Below, piece by piece: positions 1 through 7,454 of a stretch of DNA of 64,000 nt (its first letter is position 1; every line of letters begins with the position of its first letter). The position numbers and the translations under genes were made by a program. This DNA comes from CALOCN01 sp942491735. Its GTDB lineage: Bacteria > Eisenbacteria > RBG-16-71-46 > JABDJR01. The stretch covers positions 1,860,001 to 1,924,000 of the forward strand of contig CALOCN010000014.1 of the NCBI GenBank assembly GCA_942491735.1, read 5' to 3'. Under the pieces are notes generated by a model, which searched no databases, was not told where the DNA came from, and worked only from the letters and a program-made list of their open reading frames with translations.

Positions 1-58
1 ACACGCCCACGAGGAACGCCACCAGGCCCCAGCCCCTGGACTGCGCTTCCCGACTCAC
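1..58 (-). CDS. N-terminus of a probable membrane protein (cut by window end)
   Basis: Only the first 19 codons are inside the window. A GTG start at 58 follows a good AGGAG ribosome site by six bases, and translation gives a short polar head (SREAQSRGW) running into a hydrophobic stretch (GLVAFLVGV), as in a first membrane segment. It begins nine bases after the stop of the DUF5996 gene and would be the last visible member of the minus-strand operon. Its function cannot be told from this fragment. Confidence 0.4.
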   Translation of the reverse strand, partial: MSREAQSRGWGLVAFLVGV

Positions 59-67
59 CCTCGGCTC

Positions 68-994
68 CTAACCGTCCGCGGGGTTCGGTTTGCGTTCCAG
101 CGCTTCGCGGTCCCACCCGGCGGCATCCGCCGCCGCTTCGTAGGTGCTCTGGAGGAACTCCATCAGCATCGCGTCCGGATCCGCGGCGGCCCGCATCACG
201 TCGTAGGGGAGGAAGAACTCGCCCAGGTCCCCGTGCCAGAACGCCTCGGCCGGCCGGACCTTGGCTTCCGCAAAGCCTTCCGGAGTGGGGTAGGCGTAGG
301 AGTAGAACATGGGCGCGGGGGCGTCCTCGCCACCCAGCCACAGGCCCGCGCTGCTCACCTCGTGCGAGTACGCCTCGCGGGTGATCCAGTCCGGCAGGTT
401 GGGAAACCCGCCCGGGTGCTGCGGGGCCGGCCTCCCGGAGAACCGGGTCACCGCCATGTCCAGCGCGCCCCAGAAGACATGCACGGGGCTGGTCTTGCCC
501 TGGAACCCGGATCGGAAACGGGTCAGCACCCGGTCCGACTGCACCAGCAACCGGCGCAGGCGACCCGCGTATTCGGGGTCGTAGGACGCATGCTCCTCGT
601 CCTGGTCGAACGGGGTGACATCCGGAAGCTCGTTGGGTTTGCCATGGATGGTCACCGCCATCCCGACCCCGGCCAGGATCTGCATCAGCGCCTTGTAGAA
701 CGCGGCCACCGACATCGGCTTCAGGTCGAACCCCGTCACATCCCCCCGGCTCGTTTCCACGATCAACCGATGATCCACCAGATCCAGGGTGAGCTGGAAC
801 GTGTCGGTCCCGTGGGGAATGCTCCAGGTGGTGAGACCCCGGGGCGTCACATAGAACGTGGTGTGCCAGGAGTGGTTGATCCAGGGTGACTGGACGGTGC
901 GGACCTTGCCCACGATCTGGGTCCAACGATGCAGTGTCGCGTACGTATCCTTCCACTCGCCGAACGGAAGTGCCGGCCAGATGTCCGTGCTCAT
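68..994 (-). CDS. DUF5996 family protein
   Basis: This 308-residue soluble protein is a full-length member of the DUF5996 family, whose function is unknown. The family's conserved blocks are all visible: the opening WPALPFGEWKDTYATLHRW, the QIVGK motif, a YVTPRGLTT segment, SPVHVFWGALDMAVTRFSGR in the middle, EAYSHEVSSAG, and FYSYAYPTP near the C-terminus. The ATG at 994 has a near-perfect AGGAGG ribosome site. It lies 25 bases downstream of the kinase gene on the same strand, so it is probably co-transcribed with it. No signal peptide or membrane segment is seen. No catalytic role can be assigned. Confidence 0.85.
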   Translation of the reverse strand: MSTDIWPALPFGEWKDTYATLHRWTQIVGKVRTVQSPWINHSWHTTFYVTPRGLTTWSIPHGTDTFQLTLDLVDHRLIVETSRGDVTGFDLKPMSVAAFYKALMQILAGVGMAVTIHGKPNELPDVTPFDQDEEHASYDPEYAGRLRRLLVQSDRVLTRFRSGFQGKTSPVHVFWGALDMAVTRFSGRPAPQHPGGFPNLPDWITREAYSHEVSSAGLWLGGEDAPAPMFYSYAYPTPEGFAEAKVRPAEAFWHGDLGEFFLPYDVMRAAADPDAMLMEFLQSTYEAAADAAGWDREALERKPNPADG

Positions 995-1019
995 TGTGTC
1001 CTCCTCGGTAGTCGCGGTT

Positions 1020-3308
1020 CTAGTTCAGCGACGCCAACAGTTGGTCTACGTCCTCCACGTTCGGCCCCGCCCCCAGACCGATAAAGCACTTGCGCGCCGA
1101 CTCGAGTTCCATGCGCGCGTCCTCGGTCGCCCCCAGATCCCGATAGGCGCGGCCCAGAAGCACCCGGGCCCGAGCCGCGTCGTAGGGGAGTGCCAGCTCC
1201 TTGAACAACGACCAGGCCTCGTGCAGCAAGGTCGCCGCGTTGCCCGCATCGCCGCCCACGAGGGCCATCCAGCCCTGGCCCAGCAGGGCCTGCGCCCCCA
1301 GCCCCGGGGAGCTGTAGGCAGCGGCCGTTCGGGAAAGCTCCTCGATGGAACGGGCGGCCTCCTCCGGTTTGCCGGCGGCCATGGCAATCTCGAAGTGCGC
1401 CGGAAGCAGGTGGGCCCGTCGTAGCGGATCCCGGATCCCATGCAAAGCCCGGTCCATGGTCTGCAAGGCGGCACCCGGTTTCCCCTGGGCCAGCCGCAGG
1501 AGCGGCAGTCCGGGAACGGGGTCGCAGCCCAGTTCGTGCGCTTCGCGGAAGGCCGCTTCGGCCTCGTCGAGGTCCCCACGTCGCATGGCCAGTTGGCCGA
1601 GTTCGATCATGGCCGTTCCGGCGTGATCCCGATGGCCGGACCTGCTGAAGTCCCCGTAGGCGCGCCGGGCAGCTTCTTCCGCCTGGGTCCAGTCGCCGTG
1701 GTGTCGTAGCGTCTCGGCATTGTGGACCCGGCAAACACCCTGGTAGGGGTTCTCGGCCAGGGGCCCGCACCAGCGCCAGGCTGCCTCGCTCCACTCGCGG
1801 GCACGCTTGTAGTCGGAGAGGTTCTTGCACACGCTCATGGTGCGGCAGTACAGGTTCCCCAGCGTGGTGTGGCTGGTCTCCCCGCTCATGGCCACGGCCA
1901 TGGCCTCGTCAATCCGTTCGGTCCCTGCCTCCACTTGTCCTGTCGCGATCAGGATCTGTCCCTCGTCGTGCAGCGCCACCACCTCGAGATCCCGGTCCCC
2001 GAACGTCCGGGCAATCTCGGCGCACTCCGTATTGAGGGTCCGGGCCCGATCCAGATCACCTGCCTGCATGGTTTCCATGACCTGGCGGCGACGCAGATAC
2101 CCTACCTCCACGCAGGGGGGGGCCTTCTCCAGCAGGCGTTCCACCCTTCGCAGCCAGCCTCGGGCCACGCTGACCGCGTTCTTGAACATGCTGTCGCCGG
2201 CCATGTTGAGGGCGACCCGCGCCGCGGAAACGTGGTCGTTGGCCTGGGAGTAGAGGGCAAAGGCGGATTCGTTGGTCTGCAACAGGAGTTCCACGTCGTC
2301 GAGCCATCGCAGGGCTTCGGCAAGCAGTTCCAGTTCCTGGGCGGTCAGCTCGCGTTCGGACTGTGCCGCCAGAAGCAGGTCGGCCGCCTCGCGATAGGCG
2401 CCCCGCCGTACCGCGTCCCGGGGGGCGGACGAGTCCACGGTCACCGCGCCGCGCGGAGCCAGGGACGCCCCCTCGGTGTTCATCGAACCGCCGGTCAATC
2501 CAGCCCGAAGGTCCGATGCCGTCTGATAGCGATCCGCGGGTGTCTTGGAAAGGCACCGCGTCACCAACTCCACCAGATCCGGGTCCACCCCCTCCAGCGG
2601 CGCCGGCTCCTCGTGCACGATCTTGTACAGGAGTCCCACCGCGTGCGCTGCGGTAAACGGGCGCGTTCCGGTGAGAAGCTCGTAGAAGATGATCCCCAGG
2701 GAAAAAATGTCCGAGCGTCCATCGATCGCTCCGCCGGAGATCTGTTCGGGGGACATGTACGCTGCCGTCCCCAGCAGGGTGCCGGGAGCGGTGGCGTGGG
2801 CCCGGGTCAGTGCCTCTTCCGGAGTCTCGGCATCGCGCATCCAGAACTTGGCCAGCCCAAAGTCCAGGACCTTGACCCAGCCCTTGCTGTCCACCATGAC
2901 GTTGAGCGGTTTCAGGTCCCGATGGAGGATGCCCCGAGCGTGAGCCGCCGTCACGGCGTCGGTCAGGGGAAGGGCAACCCGCAGGAACTCCTCGCGGGAC
3001 ATCCCCGAGGCGGGAATGAGGTCGGCCAGGGTCCTTCCCGCGACCAGTTCCATGGTGATGAGCAGGATGCCGTCGGCCTCTTCCACCGAGTGCAGGGTGA
3101 CGATGTTCGGATGCTGGAGAGCGGCCACCGCCCGGGCTTCGCGCTCGAACCGCTCCCGTGCCTCGGGGTTTCCGGCCAGCTCCGGGGGAAGTACCTTGAT
3201 GGCCACGTCCCGACCCAGCCTGGCATCCCGGGCCCGGAACACCTCGCCCATGCCTCCACGCCCGATCCGTTCCAGGATCGTGTAATGGGCCAAGGTGGTA
3301 CCGATCAT
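1020..3308 (-). CDS. Serine/threonine protein kinase with C-terminal TPR domain
   Basis: This is a Hanks-type (PknB-like) kinase of 762 residues. The kinase domain spans about residues 9-270: glycine loop GRGGMG, ATP lysine at about 38 (VAIKVL), catalytic HRDLKPLN at about 129-136, DFG at about 149-151 and a SPEQ version of the APE motif. All catalytic residues are present, so it should be active. About 450 residues of helical repeats follow, resembling the TPR block of large LuxR/MalT-type regulators (segments such as AVSVARGWLRRVERLLE). There is no membrane helix between the two halves, unlike typical PASTA-type kinases, so it should be cytosolic. Its ATG overlaps the stop of the upstream acetyltransferase gene by four bases, implying translational coupling. 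The substrate is unknown. Confidence 0.9.
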   Translation of the reverse strand: MIGTTLAHYTILERIGRGGMGEVFRARDARLGRDVAIKVLPPELAGNPEARERFEREARAVAALQHPNIVTLHSVEEADGILLITMELVAGRTLADLIPASGMSREEFLRVALPLTDAVTAAHARGILHRDLKPLNVMVDSKGWVKVLDFGLAKFWMRDAETPEEALTRAHATAPGTLLGTAAYMSPEQISGGAIDGRSDIFSLGIIFYELLTGTRPFTAAHAVGLLYKIVHEEPAPLEGVDPDLVELVTRCLSKTPADRYQTASDLRAGLTGGSMNTEGASLAPRGAVTVDSSAPRDAVRRGAYREAADLLLAAQSERELTAQELELLAEALRWLDDVELLLQTNESAFALYSQANDHVSAARVALNMAGDSMFKNAVSVARGWLRRVERLLEKAPPCVEVGYLRRRQVMETMQAGDLDRARTLNTECAEIARTFGDRDLEVVALHDEGQILIATGQVEAGTERIDEAMAVAMSGETSHTTLGNLYCRTMSVCKNLSDYKRAREWSEAAWRWCGPLAENPYQGVCRVHNAETLRHHGDWTQAEEAARRAYGDFSRSGHRDHAGTAMIELGQLAMRRGDLDEAEAAFREAHELGCDPVPGLPLLRLAQGKPGAALQTMDRALHGIRDPLRRAHLLPAHFEIAMAAGKPEEAARSIEELSRTAAAYSSPGLGAQALLGQGWMALVGGDAGNAATLLHEAWSLFKELALPYDAARARVLLGRAYRDLGATEDARMELESARKCFIGLGAGPNVEDVDQLLASLN

Positions 3309-4087
3309 CCAGGGAGCCCCTCCATATGGGCTGTTGCGAAGGCGACCAGATCGCGGGCTCCAAAGAGTACGGCCTCCGCGTTCCCCACGCGACCCTGCAC
3401 TGCCCGGCCCGCCTCGAGAAACGCCGATCCCACCTGCGGAAACAGCCTGTCCCGGTCCGCCGCCATGTCGTCGACCTCCACCCAGACACGTTTCCCGTCC
3501 CGCATCAGGGCGTACCGACTCTTCTCCGTGCGCCGGTTCGCGACCTGCGACTCCGCGAAATGGAGGAGGGTGCAGCGGTTGAAGCCCACCCCGAGCAGCA
3601 GCACCCGGGCATCCAGGTTGACCACCTGCTCAAAGGGCGTTCCCGGGCCTTCGCAGAAGGCCAGGGAGTGCTTCCCGACGATCCGGTGTGCCATGGGACC
3701 CCGTGCACAGACCGACTCCAGGGGATGATCGCTTCGCACGGTACCCGGCCAGGTGCGCAAGGTCTCGGCGATGACGCCCATGGTGGTGGGGGTGACCGCC
3801 GGGTCAAAGACCGGCAGGTGCTCCCGGACGGCATCGTGGCAATCCTCGGGGATTCCGGGAGGCGGCCAGTCCGCAGGGTCCGCACAGAGGGGGGTGGCGG
3901 CCGGCATGACCAGGGTCCCGTTCGGTCCCAGGCGATCGATCAGGCTCCGCACCACCGTGGGGGCGCCCCCAATGACCCAACCCAGGGCACTCAGCGAAGA
4001 GTGGACCAGGAGAACGTCTCCCGGTTCGACCCCGAGTCCGGCAAAGTCGATCTCCAGACGGGTGGGGGAGCAGAGGGAATCCAGCAT
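3305..4087 (-). CDS. AAC(3)-fold acyl/acetyltransferase family protein
   Basis: The 260-residue product belongs to the aminoglycoside N3-acetyltransferase superfamily. The HSSLSALGWVIGGAPTVV block near the N-terminus, the SDHPLESVCARG segment and the TLLHFAE motif (with the catalytic-type His) are all visible. Many members of this fold are not resistance enzymes and acetylate unknown amines, so the natural substrate is open. The start at 4087 was chosen because the longer upstream reading frame overlaps the sulfatase gene out of frame and lacks family features. This ATG begins 11 bases after the sulfatase stop, with a weak GGGGC ribosome site. The 3' end overlaps the kinase start by four bases. 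Confidence 0.85.
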   Translation of the reverse strand: MLDSLCSPTRLEIDFAGLGVEPGDVLLVHSSLSALGWVIGGAPTVVRSLIDRLGPNGTLVMPAATPLCADPADWPPPGIPEDCHDAVREHLPVFDPAVTPTTMGVIAETLRTWPGTVRSDHPLESVCARGPMAHRIVGKHSLAFCEGPGTPFEQVVNLDARVLLLGVGFNRCTLLHFAESQVANRRTEKSRYALMRDGKRVWVEVDDMAADRDRLFPQVGSAFLEAGRAVQGRVGNAEAVLFGARDLVAFATAHMEGLPG

Positions 4088-4097
4088 GAGCCCCGAA

Positions 4098-5525
4098 CTA
4101 GTCGATATACCCCAGGCTACGCAGACGCTCCAGTTGTTCGTCCGAGATGGGCCGCGAGGTGGGGGTGAACAGGTCCTGCCCCTCCTGGGCCTTGAGGATC
4201 TCGTCCAGGGTCGCGCGCAGCTCGTCGAACTCCTTTGCCCGGGTCGCGGCAACGCTCCGTGTCTCTTCGGGGTTCTCCACCACGTCGAACATCACCGAGC
4301 GCTGCGCGGAACCGTTCACGATCAGCTTGTAGACCCCCGCGGTGAGCGACCACATCTGCGGGTTGTTGCGCACCGCGCTCGAGAAAACCAGCGGGGTCCC
4401 GCCGGAACCGTCACCCGCGATCACCGGCGACAGGTCCTTCCCTTCCGCCCCCGTGGCGTCGGTGCCTCCCCAGGCGGCCAGGGTGGGAAACAGATCGATC
4501 AGCCCCACCACATCATCCACACGACGTCCTCCGGCGATCCCACCCGGTGGCCGAATCATCAAGGGCACCCGGATCTGGTGCTCGTAGAGCGAATAGCCGT
4601 GCCCCCAGTTCCCATGGTCGTAGAGTTCCTCGCCATGGTCCGAAGTAAACACGAGGTAGGTATTGTCCAGGAGGCCGTTCTCGCGCAGACGCTCCAGGAA
4701 CGGTCCGATCCGGTTGTCGAAATCCCGCACCCCGGCCGCGTAGCGTCCCCGCACCGTCTCCAGCCGGCGGGTCTCCTCCCGGGGGTTCCCCTGTGCGTCC
4801 ATCATCCACTCGGAGTTTCCGTGAGCCCGGATTACCCGTTCCCACTCCGGGTCGGAAAACAGGGCCTCGGTGGCCAGGGAGGGGCTGGAGCGCACCGCCT
4901 GGTAGGCCGCCTCGGGTGCGGCATACGGGTCGTGCACATCCATGAAGTGCAGGTAGAGGAAGAAGGGCTTGCGGTCGTCACGAGAGGCCAGCCACCGCTC
5001 CGCCTCGAGGGTGATCCGATCCGCGGGAGGGCTTACCACCGAGTTGTAGACATCGAATCCCTGGTCGAAGCCGAACTCCCAGGTCAGCCACGGATTGCCC
5101 ACGAAGGCGGCGGTAGCGTACCCGCCGGCCTGGAGCATCTCGGCGAAGGTGTAGGCCTCGTCCCGCAACACCCCCTTCTGGAGATCCTCGTCCTGCGCTC
5201 CCCACATGCCGCCCCGATGGTTGGTCACTCCATGCCCGGCCGGGTTCAGGGAGGTGAACATGGAGGCGACCGAGGGCTTGGTCCAGGGCGCCGGGGCATA
5301 GCAACGATCGAAGACCACGGACTCGGCGGCCAGCCCGTCCACGTTGGGGGAGATGGGGCCGTCGAACCCGTAGCAGCCGAGATAGTCGTAGCGGAGGGTA
5401 TCGACCAGGATGAACACGATGGAGGGAGGCTTCGAGGCACCCGAGCAGGACAACCCGAAAACGGCGAGGCAGAGAACCCCGAGGTGGACCAGTTGGTTGC
5501 GAAGCGATTCTCGGGAAGGGGACAT
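4098..5525 (-). CDS. Lipoprotein of the sulfatase/alkaline phosphatase superfamily
   Basis: The product is 475 residues with a lipoprotein signal (hydrophobic stretch VLCLAVFGLSC, lipobox Cys at about 27), so it should be anchored to the outer face of a membrane. The sulfatase fold is clear: ILVDTLRYDYLGCYG with a metal Asp near residue 42, and TSDHGEELYDHGNWGHG later. The segment aligned with the CxPSR formylglycine motif reads APWTKPSVAS, putting Thr (about residue 82) where the modified Cys normally is. Thr is the nucleophile in LtaS-type phosphotransferases of the same superfamily, so true sulfatase activity is doubtful. The start at 5525 is preferred over an upstream in-frame ATG because it gives the signal peptide directly. 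It is first gene of the minus-strand operon. Confidence 0.85.
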   Translation of the reverse strand: MSPSRESLRNQLVHLGVLCLAVFGLSCSGASKPPSIVFILVDTLRYDYLGCYGFDGPISPNVDGLAAESVVFDRCYAPAPWTKPSVASMFTSLNPAGHGVTNHRGGMWGAQDEDLQKGVLRDEAYTFAEMLQAGGYATAAFVGNPWLTWEFGFDQGFDVYNSVVSPPADRITLEAERWLASRDDRKPFFLYLHFMDVHDPYAAPEAAYQAVRSSPSLATEALFSDPEWERVIRAHGNSEWMMDAQGNPREETRRLETVRGRYAAGVRDFDNRIGPFLERLRENGLLDNTYLVFTSDHGEELYDHGNWGHGYSLYEHQIRVPLMIRPPGGIAGGRRVDDVVGLIDLFPTLAAWGGTDATGAEGKDLSPVIAGDGSGGTPLVFSSAVRNNPQMWSLTAGVYKLIVNGSAQRSVMFDVVENPEETRSVAATRAKEFDELRATLDEILKAQEGQDLFTPTSRPISDEQLERLRSLGYID

Positions 5526-5564
5526 CGTCTCTCGTGGTTGCCGGGGGAGTGGGTTGGGGCGACA

Positions 5565-5573
5565 AGAATACCA
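5565..5573 (-). promoter_or_regulatory. Extended -10 promoter candidate for the sulfatase-kinase operon
   Basis: Read on the minus strand this is TGGTATTCT, that is a TGn extension plus a -10 box TATTCT, 39 bases upstream of the sulfatase ATG. No good -35 box lies at the usual distance, which is tolerable for extended -10 promoters. The predicted transcript would have a leader of about 33 bases. Confidence 0.35.
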
Positions 5574-5621
5574 CGCGTCCCGCTTTCGGGCCCGCCCAGT
5601 TGACGGGGCTCCCGAACAAGG

Positions 5622-5649
5622 AAAAGCCCCCCGGGTTTCCCCGGGGGGC
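5622..5649 (-). terminator. Intrinsic terminator of lipoprotein copy 1
   Basis: A perfect 10-bp stem (GCCCCCCGGG, 5626-5635, and CCCGGGGGGC, 5640-5649) with a TTTC loop is followed on the minus strand by a run of four T. It lies about 35 bases beyond the stop of the small lipoprotein gene and upstream of the sulfatase promoter, separating the two units. Confidence 0.85.
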
Positions 5650-5683
5650 CGGCCTCGCGGTGTGGAGGTTCCTCGAGGCTCGG

Positions 5684-6016
5684 TCACTTTCCTCGTTTCA
5701 CGTCTTCGGTGTGGCCGGTGCCGGTGCCGCCGTCGCCGGTTCCGGCGTCGGGGAAGCTGCCGTCATCGAGACCGTTGATGATGTCGTCGAGGTTGGGGGT
5801 CGCCGGGTCCTGCTTGGCGTTCCGGTCGTCCTCGGCCACGTCGTCCTCGTTGGTCTGTCCCGGGGGGCGGTTCCGGGTGTCGTCCCTGATCTCACCGTCG
5901 TTCGAGGCATCCTGGGGGGTGAACTCGTTGGCGGGACCCATGACGGAGTCCTGTCCGCAACCGGTGGTGAACGCGACGAGGGAAGTGAGAATGGCGAGAA
6001 GGGTGAGCGTCTTCAT
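5684..6016 (-). CDS. Small acidic lipoprotein, copy 1
   Basis: The product has 110 residues with a clear lipoprotein signal peptide (MKTLTLLAILTSLVAFTTGC, lipobox FTTGC). The mature part is low-complexity, rich in Asp, Asn, Gly and Pro, with segments such as NLDDIINGLDDGSFPDAG and a glycine-threonine tail ending in a basic KRGK. A GAGGAGA ribosome site precedes the ATG. No known domain is recognised. The composition suggests an unstructured, acidic, surface-exposed peptide. It is the downstream copy of a tandem pair and has Pro where the other copy has Ala, in the EFTPQ segment. Each copy has its own terminator, so each may be transcribed separately. Confidence 0.8.
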   Translation of the reverse strand: MKTLTLLAILTSLVAFTTGCGQDSVMGPANEFTPQDASNDGEIRDDTRNRPPGQTNEDDVAEDDRNAKQDPATPNLDDIINGLDDGSFPDAGTGDGGTGTGHTEDVKRGK

Positions 6017-6160
6017 GGTTCTGTCTCCTCAGTGAGTCGGGGTGAGTGTCTGTGACCTTCACTCCCAGTACGCACCCCGATCCCGGGTTCCCGAGGGGTT
6101 GCGGAAGTTCCTCCGAGAAACCGTGCGTTCCTCGAACCCATGCCCCACCAAACAAGAAGA

Positions 6161-6184
6161 GCCCCCCGGGTTTCCCCGGGGGGC
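6161..6184 (-). terminator. Intrinsic terminator of lipoprotein copy 2
   Basis: The same 10-bp GC stem with TTTC loop as in copy 1, followed on the minus strand by the T-rich TCTTCTTG. It separates the two tandem lipoprotein genes. Confidence 0.8.
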
Positions 6185-6210
6185 TGGTCTGAGGGGGAGA
6201 GTCCTGGGGA

Positions 6211-6543
6211 CTACTTCCCTCGCTTCACGTCTTCGGTGTGGCCGGTGCCGGTGCCGCCGTCGCCGGTTCCGGCGTCGGGGAAGCTGCCGTCATCGAGACC
6301 GTTGATGATGTCGTCGAGGTTGGGGGTCGCCGGGTCCTGCTTGGCGTTCCGGTCGTCCTCGGCCACGTCGTCTTCGTTGGTCTGTCCCGGGGGGCGGTTC
6401 CGGGTGTCGTCCCTGATCTCACCGTCGTTCGAGGCATCCTGGGCCGTGAACTCGTTGGCGGGACCCATGACGGAATCCTGTCCGCAACCGGTGGTGAACG
6501 CGACGAGGGAAGTGAGAATGGCGAGAAGGGTGAGCGTCTTCAT
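6211..6543 (-). CDS. Small acidic lipoprotein, copy 2
   Basis: This is the upstream member of the tandem pair, 110 residues, identical to copy 1 except for EFTAQ instead of EFTPQ. Signal peptide, lipobox Cys and the Asp/Gly-rich mature part are unchanged. The few other differences from copy 1 are silent, which is consistent with selection on both copies, with recent duplication, or with gene conversion. It lies 111 bases downstream of the outer-membrane barrel gene on the same strand. Function is unknown. Confidence 0.8.
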   Translation of the reverse strand: MKTLTLLAILTSLVAFTTGCGQDSVMGPANEFTAQDASNDGEIRDDTRNRPPGQTNEDDVAEDDRNAKQDPATPNLDDIINGLDDGSFPDAGTGDGGTGTGHTEDVKRGK

Positions 6544-6654
6544 TGTCCTGTCTCCTCAGTGAGTCGGGGTGAGTGTCTGTGACCTTCACTCCCAGTACGC
6601 ACCCCGATCCCGGGTTCCCGAGGGGTCGGCAAAAAAAATCCAGGACAACGGAAC

Positions 6655-7368
6655 TCAGAAGCGCCAGCCGAAACCCCCGAAGACCTGCGTCTGGCGCAGC
6701 CCGTTGAGCTCGGTCTGGTCCACCCCGGTAATATCGGCAATATCCACGTTCTCGGACCAGAGGTAGCGGACCCCGACCTCGACCCCCATGGACCGGGAGA
6801 TCCGGATCGGAAACACCAGGGCCAGGTGAAAGCCGAAGTAGTACCGGTTGAAGGGCTCTTCCACGTTCCGGGAGGCATCCTCGTAGGTCAGGACGCGGGT
6901 CCAGCGCCCGTAGTAGATCGCGGGGGCGAACTCCGCGAATCCTGTGAGCCCGCCTCCCCGGTAGTTGGCGAACCGCATTCCCAGCGCCATCTCCCAGGTG
7001 GTGTTCTCGATGGTCGCGGTTCGTGGGCAGCCCTCGGTGGGGTTGGGACAGGGGGGAAGGACCCGTTGATCCGGGATGGGAAGCCAGGTCACGGTGGCGG
7101 AGAGGGCGAGGGAGCTACTCACCGCTCGGGCCACCGCTCCCGAAACGAAGGGGAAGTCGGTGGAGCCGATGACCTGATCCCCGAAGCTGTATCCCCCCCA
7201 CACGCTGGCGGACCAGAGTTTGGGTTGGCGCAGATGCCGGTCACGGGGGCGCTTGCGTTCTCCTTCCTCCGCGGGTGGGGGAGCGTCCTCTTCCTGGGCA
7301 TCTGCCACCGGGGCTCCGACAAGCAGGCAGGGCAGGACCATCAGGGCAAGCATCCACGCACGGGTCAT
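6655..7368 (-). CDS. Outer-membrane beta-barrel protein
   Basis: The 237-residue protein has a signal peptide (about residues 1-24, ending VADAQE), then a short charged Pro/Glu/Arg-rich linker, then alternating polar/aromatic strands typical of a small barrel of the OmpA/OprF-like size class. The chain ends in ...GGFGWRF; a C-terminal aromatic residue is the usual recognition signal for the Bam machinery. The strand pairs (for example SASVWGGYSFGDQVIG and TWEMALGMRFANYRGGG) suggest roughly eight strands. It could be a structural porin-like or adhesion protein; the substrate is unknown. It is divergent from the NHL gene at 7455. Confidence 0.7.
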   Translation of the reverse strand: MTRAWMLALMVLPCLLVGAPVADAQEEDAPPPAEEGERKRPRDRHLRQPKLWSASVWGGYSFGDQVIGSTDFPFVSGAVARAVSSSLALSATVTWLPIPDQRVLPPCPNPTEGCPRTATIENTTWEMALGMRFANYRGGGLTGFAEFAPAIYYGRWTRVLTYEDASRNVEEPFNRYYFGFHLALVFPIRISRSMGVEVGVRYLWSENVDIADITGVDQTELNGLRQTQVFGGFGWRF

Positions 7369-7418
7369 GGCATCTCCGGGGAAGGGACAACAGGGGGTGC
7401 GGCATTATGTCAGCAGAT

Positions 7419-7448
7419 GGAACCTGGGCTCAATCCGACTGTTAGACT
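7419..7448 (+). promoter_or_regulatory. Promoter candidate for the NHL gene, possibly leaderless
   Basis: TAGACT at 7443-7448 can serve as a -10 box and ends only six bases before the ATG, leaving no room for a ribosome site. No good sigma-70 -35 box is present. An alternative reading is an ECF-type promoter, GGAACC at 7419-7424 with GTTA 16 bases later. Confidence 0.3.
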
Positions 7449-7454
7449 CCTGCG

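Larger units (their letters stand above)
5622..6626. repeat. Tandem duplication carrying two lipoprotein genes
   Basis: Two nearly identical units lie head to tail, about 5622-6099 and 6149-6626, offset by 527 bases over the coding and upstream parts. Each has a terminator hairpin, a 333-base gene and about 80 bases of upstream DNA. The copies differ at a handful of mostly silent positions and by one amino acid (Pro or Ala), and by a small length change between stop codon and terminator. The sharp right-hand end of identity (GAGGGGT) suggests a recent duplication. Confidence 0.9.

Noticed and set aside
1722..3728. Long plus-strand open frame across the kinase gene
   Set aside because: The kinase on the minus strand has every catalytic motif; the plus-strand translation shows none.
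3305..4087. An aminoglycoside resistance gene
   Set aside because: The protein has the AAC(3) fold, but it is embedded in a housekeeping-like operon and there is no mobile element; antibiotic acetylation cannot be claimed from the motifs.
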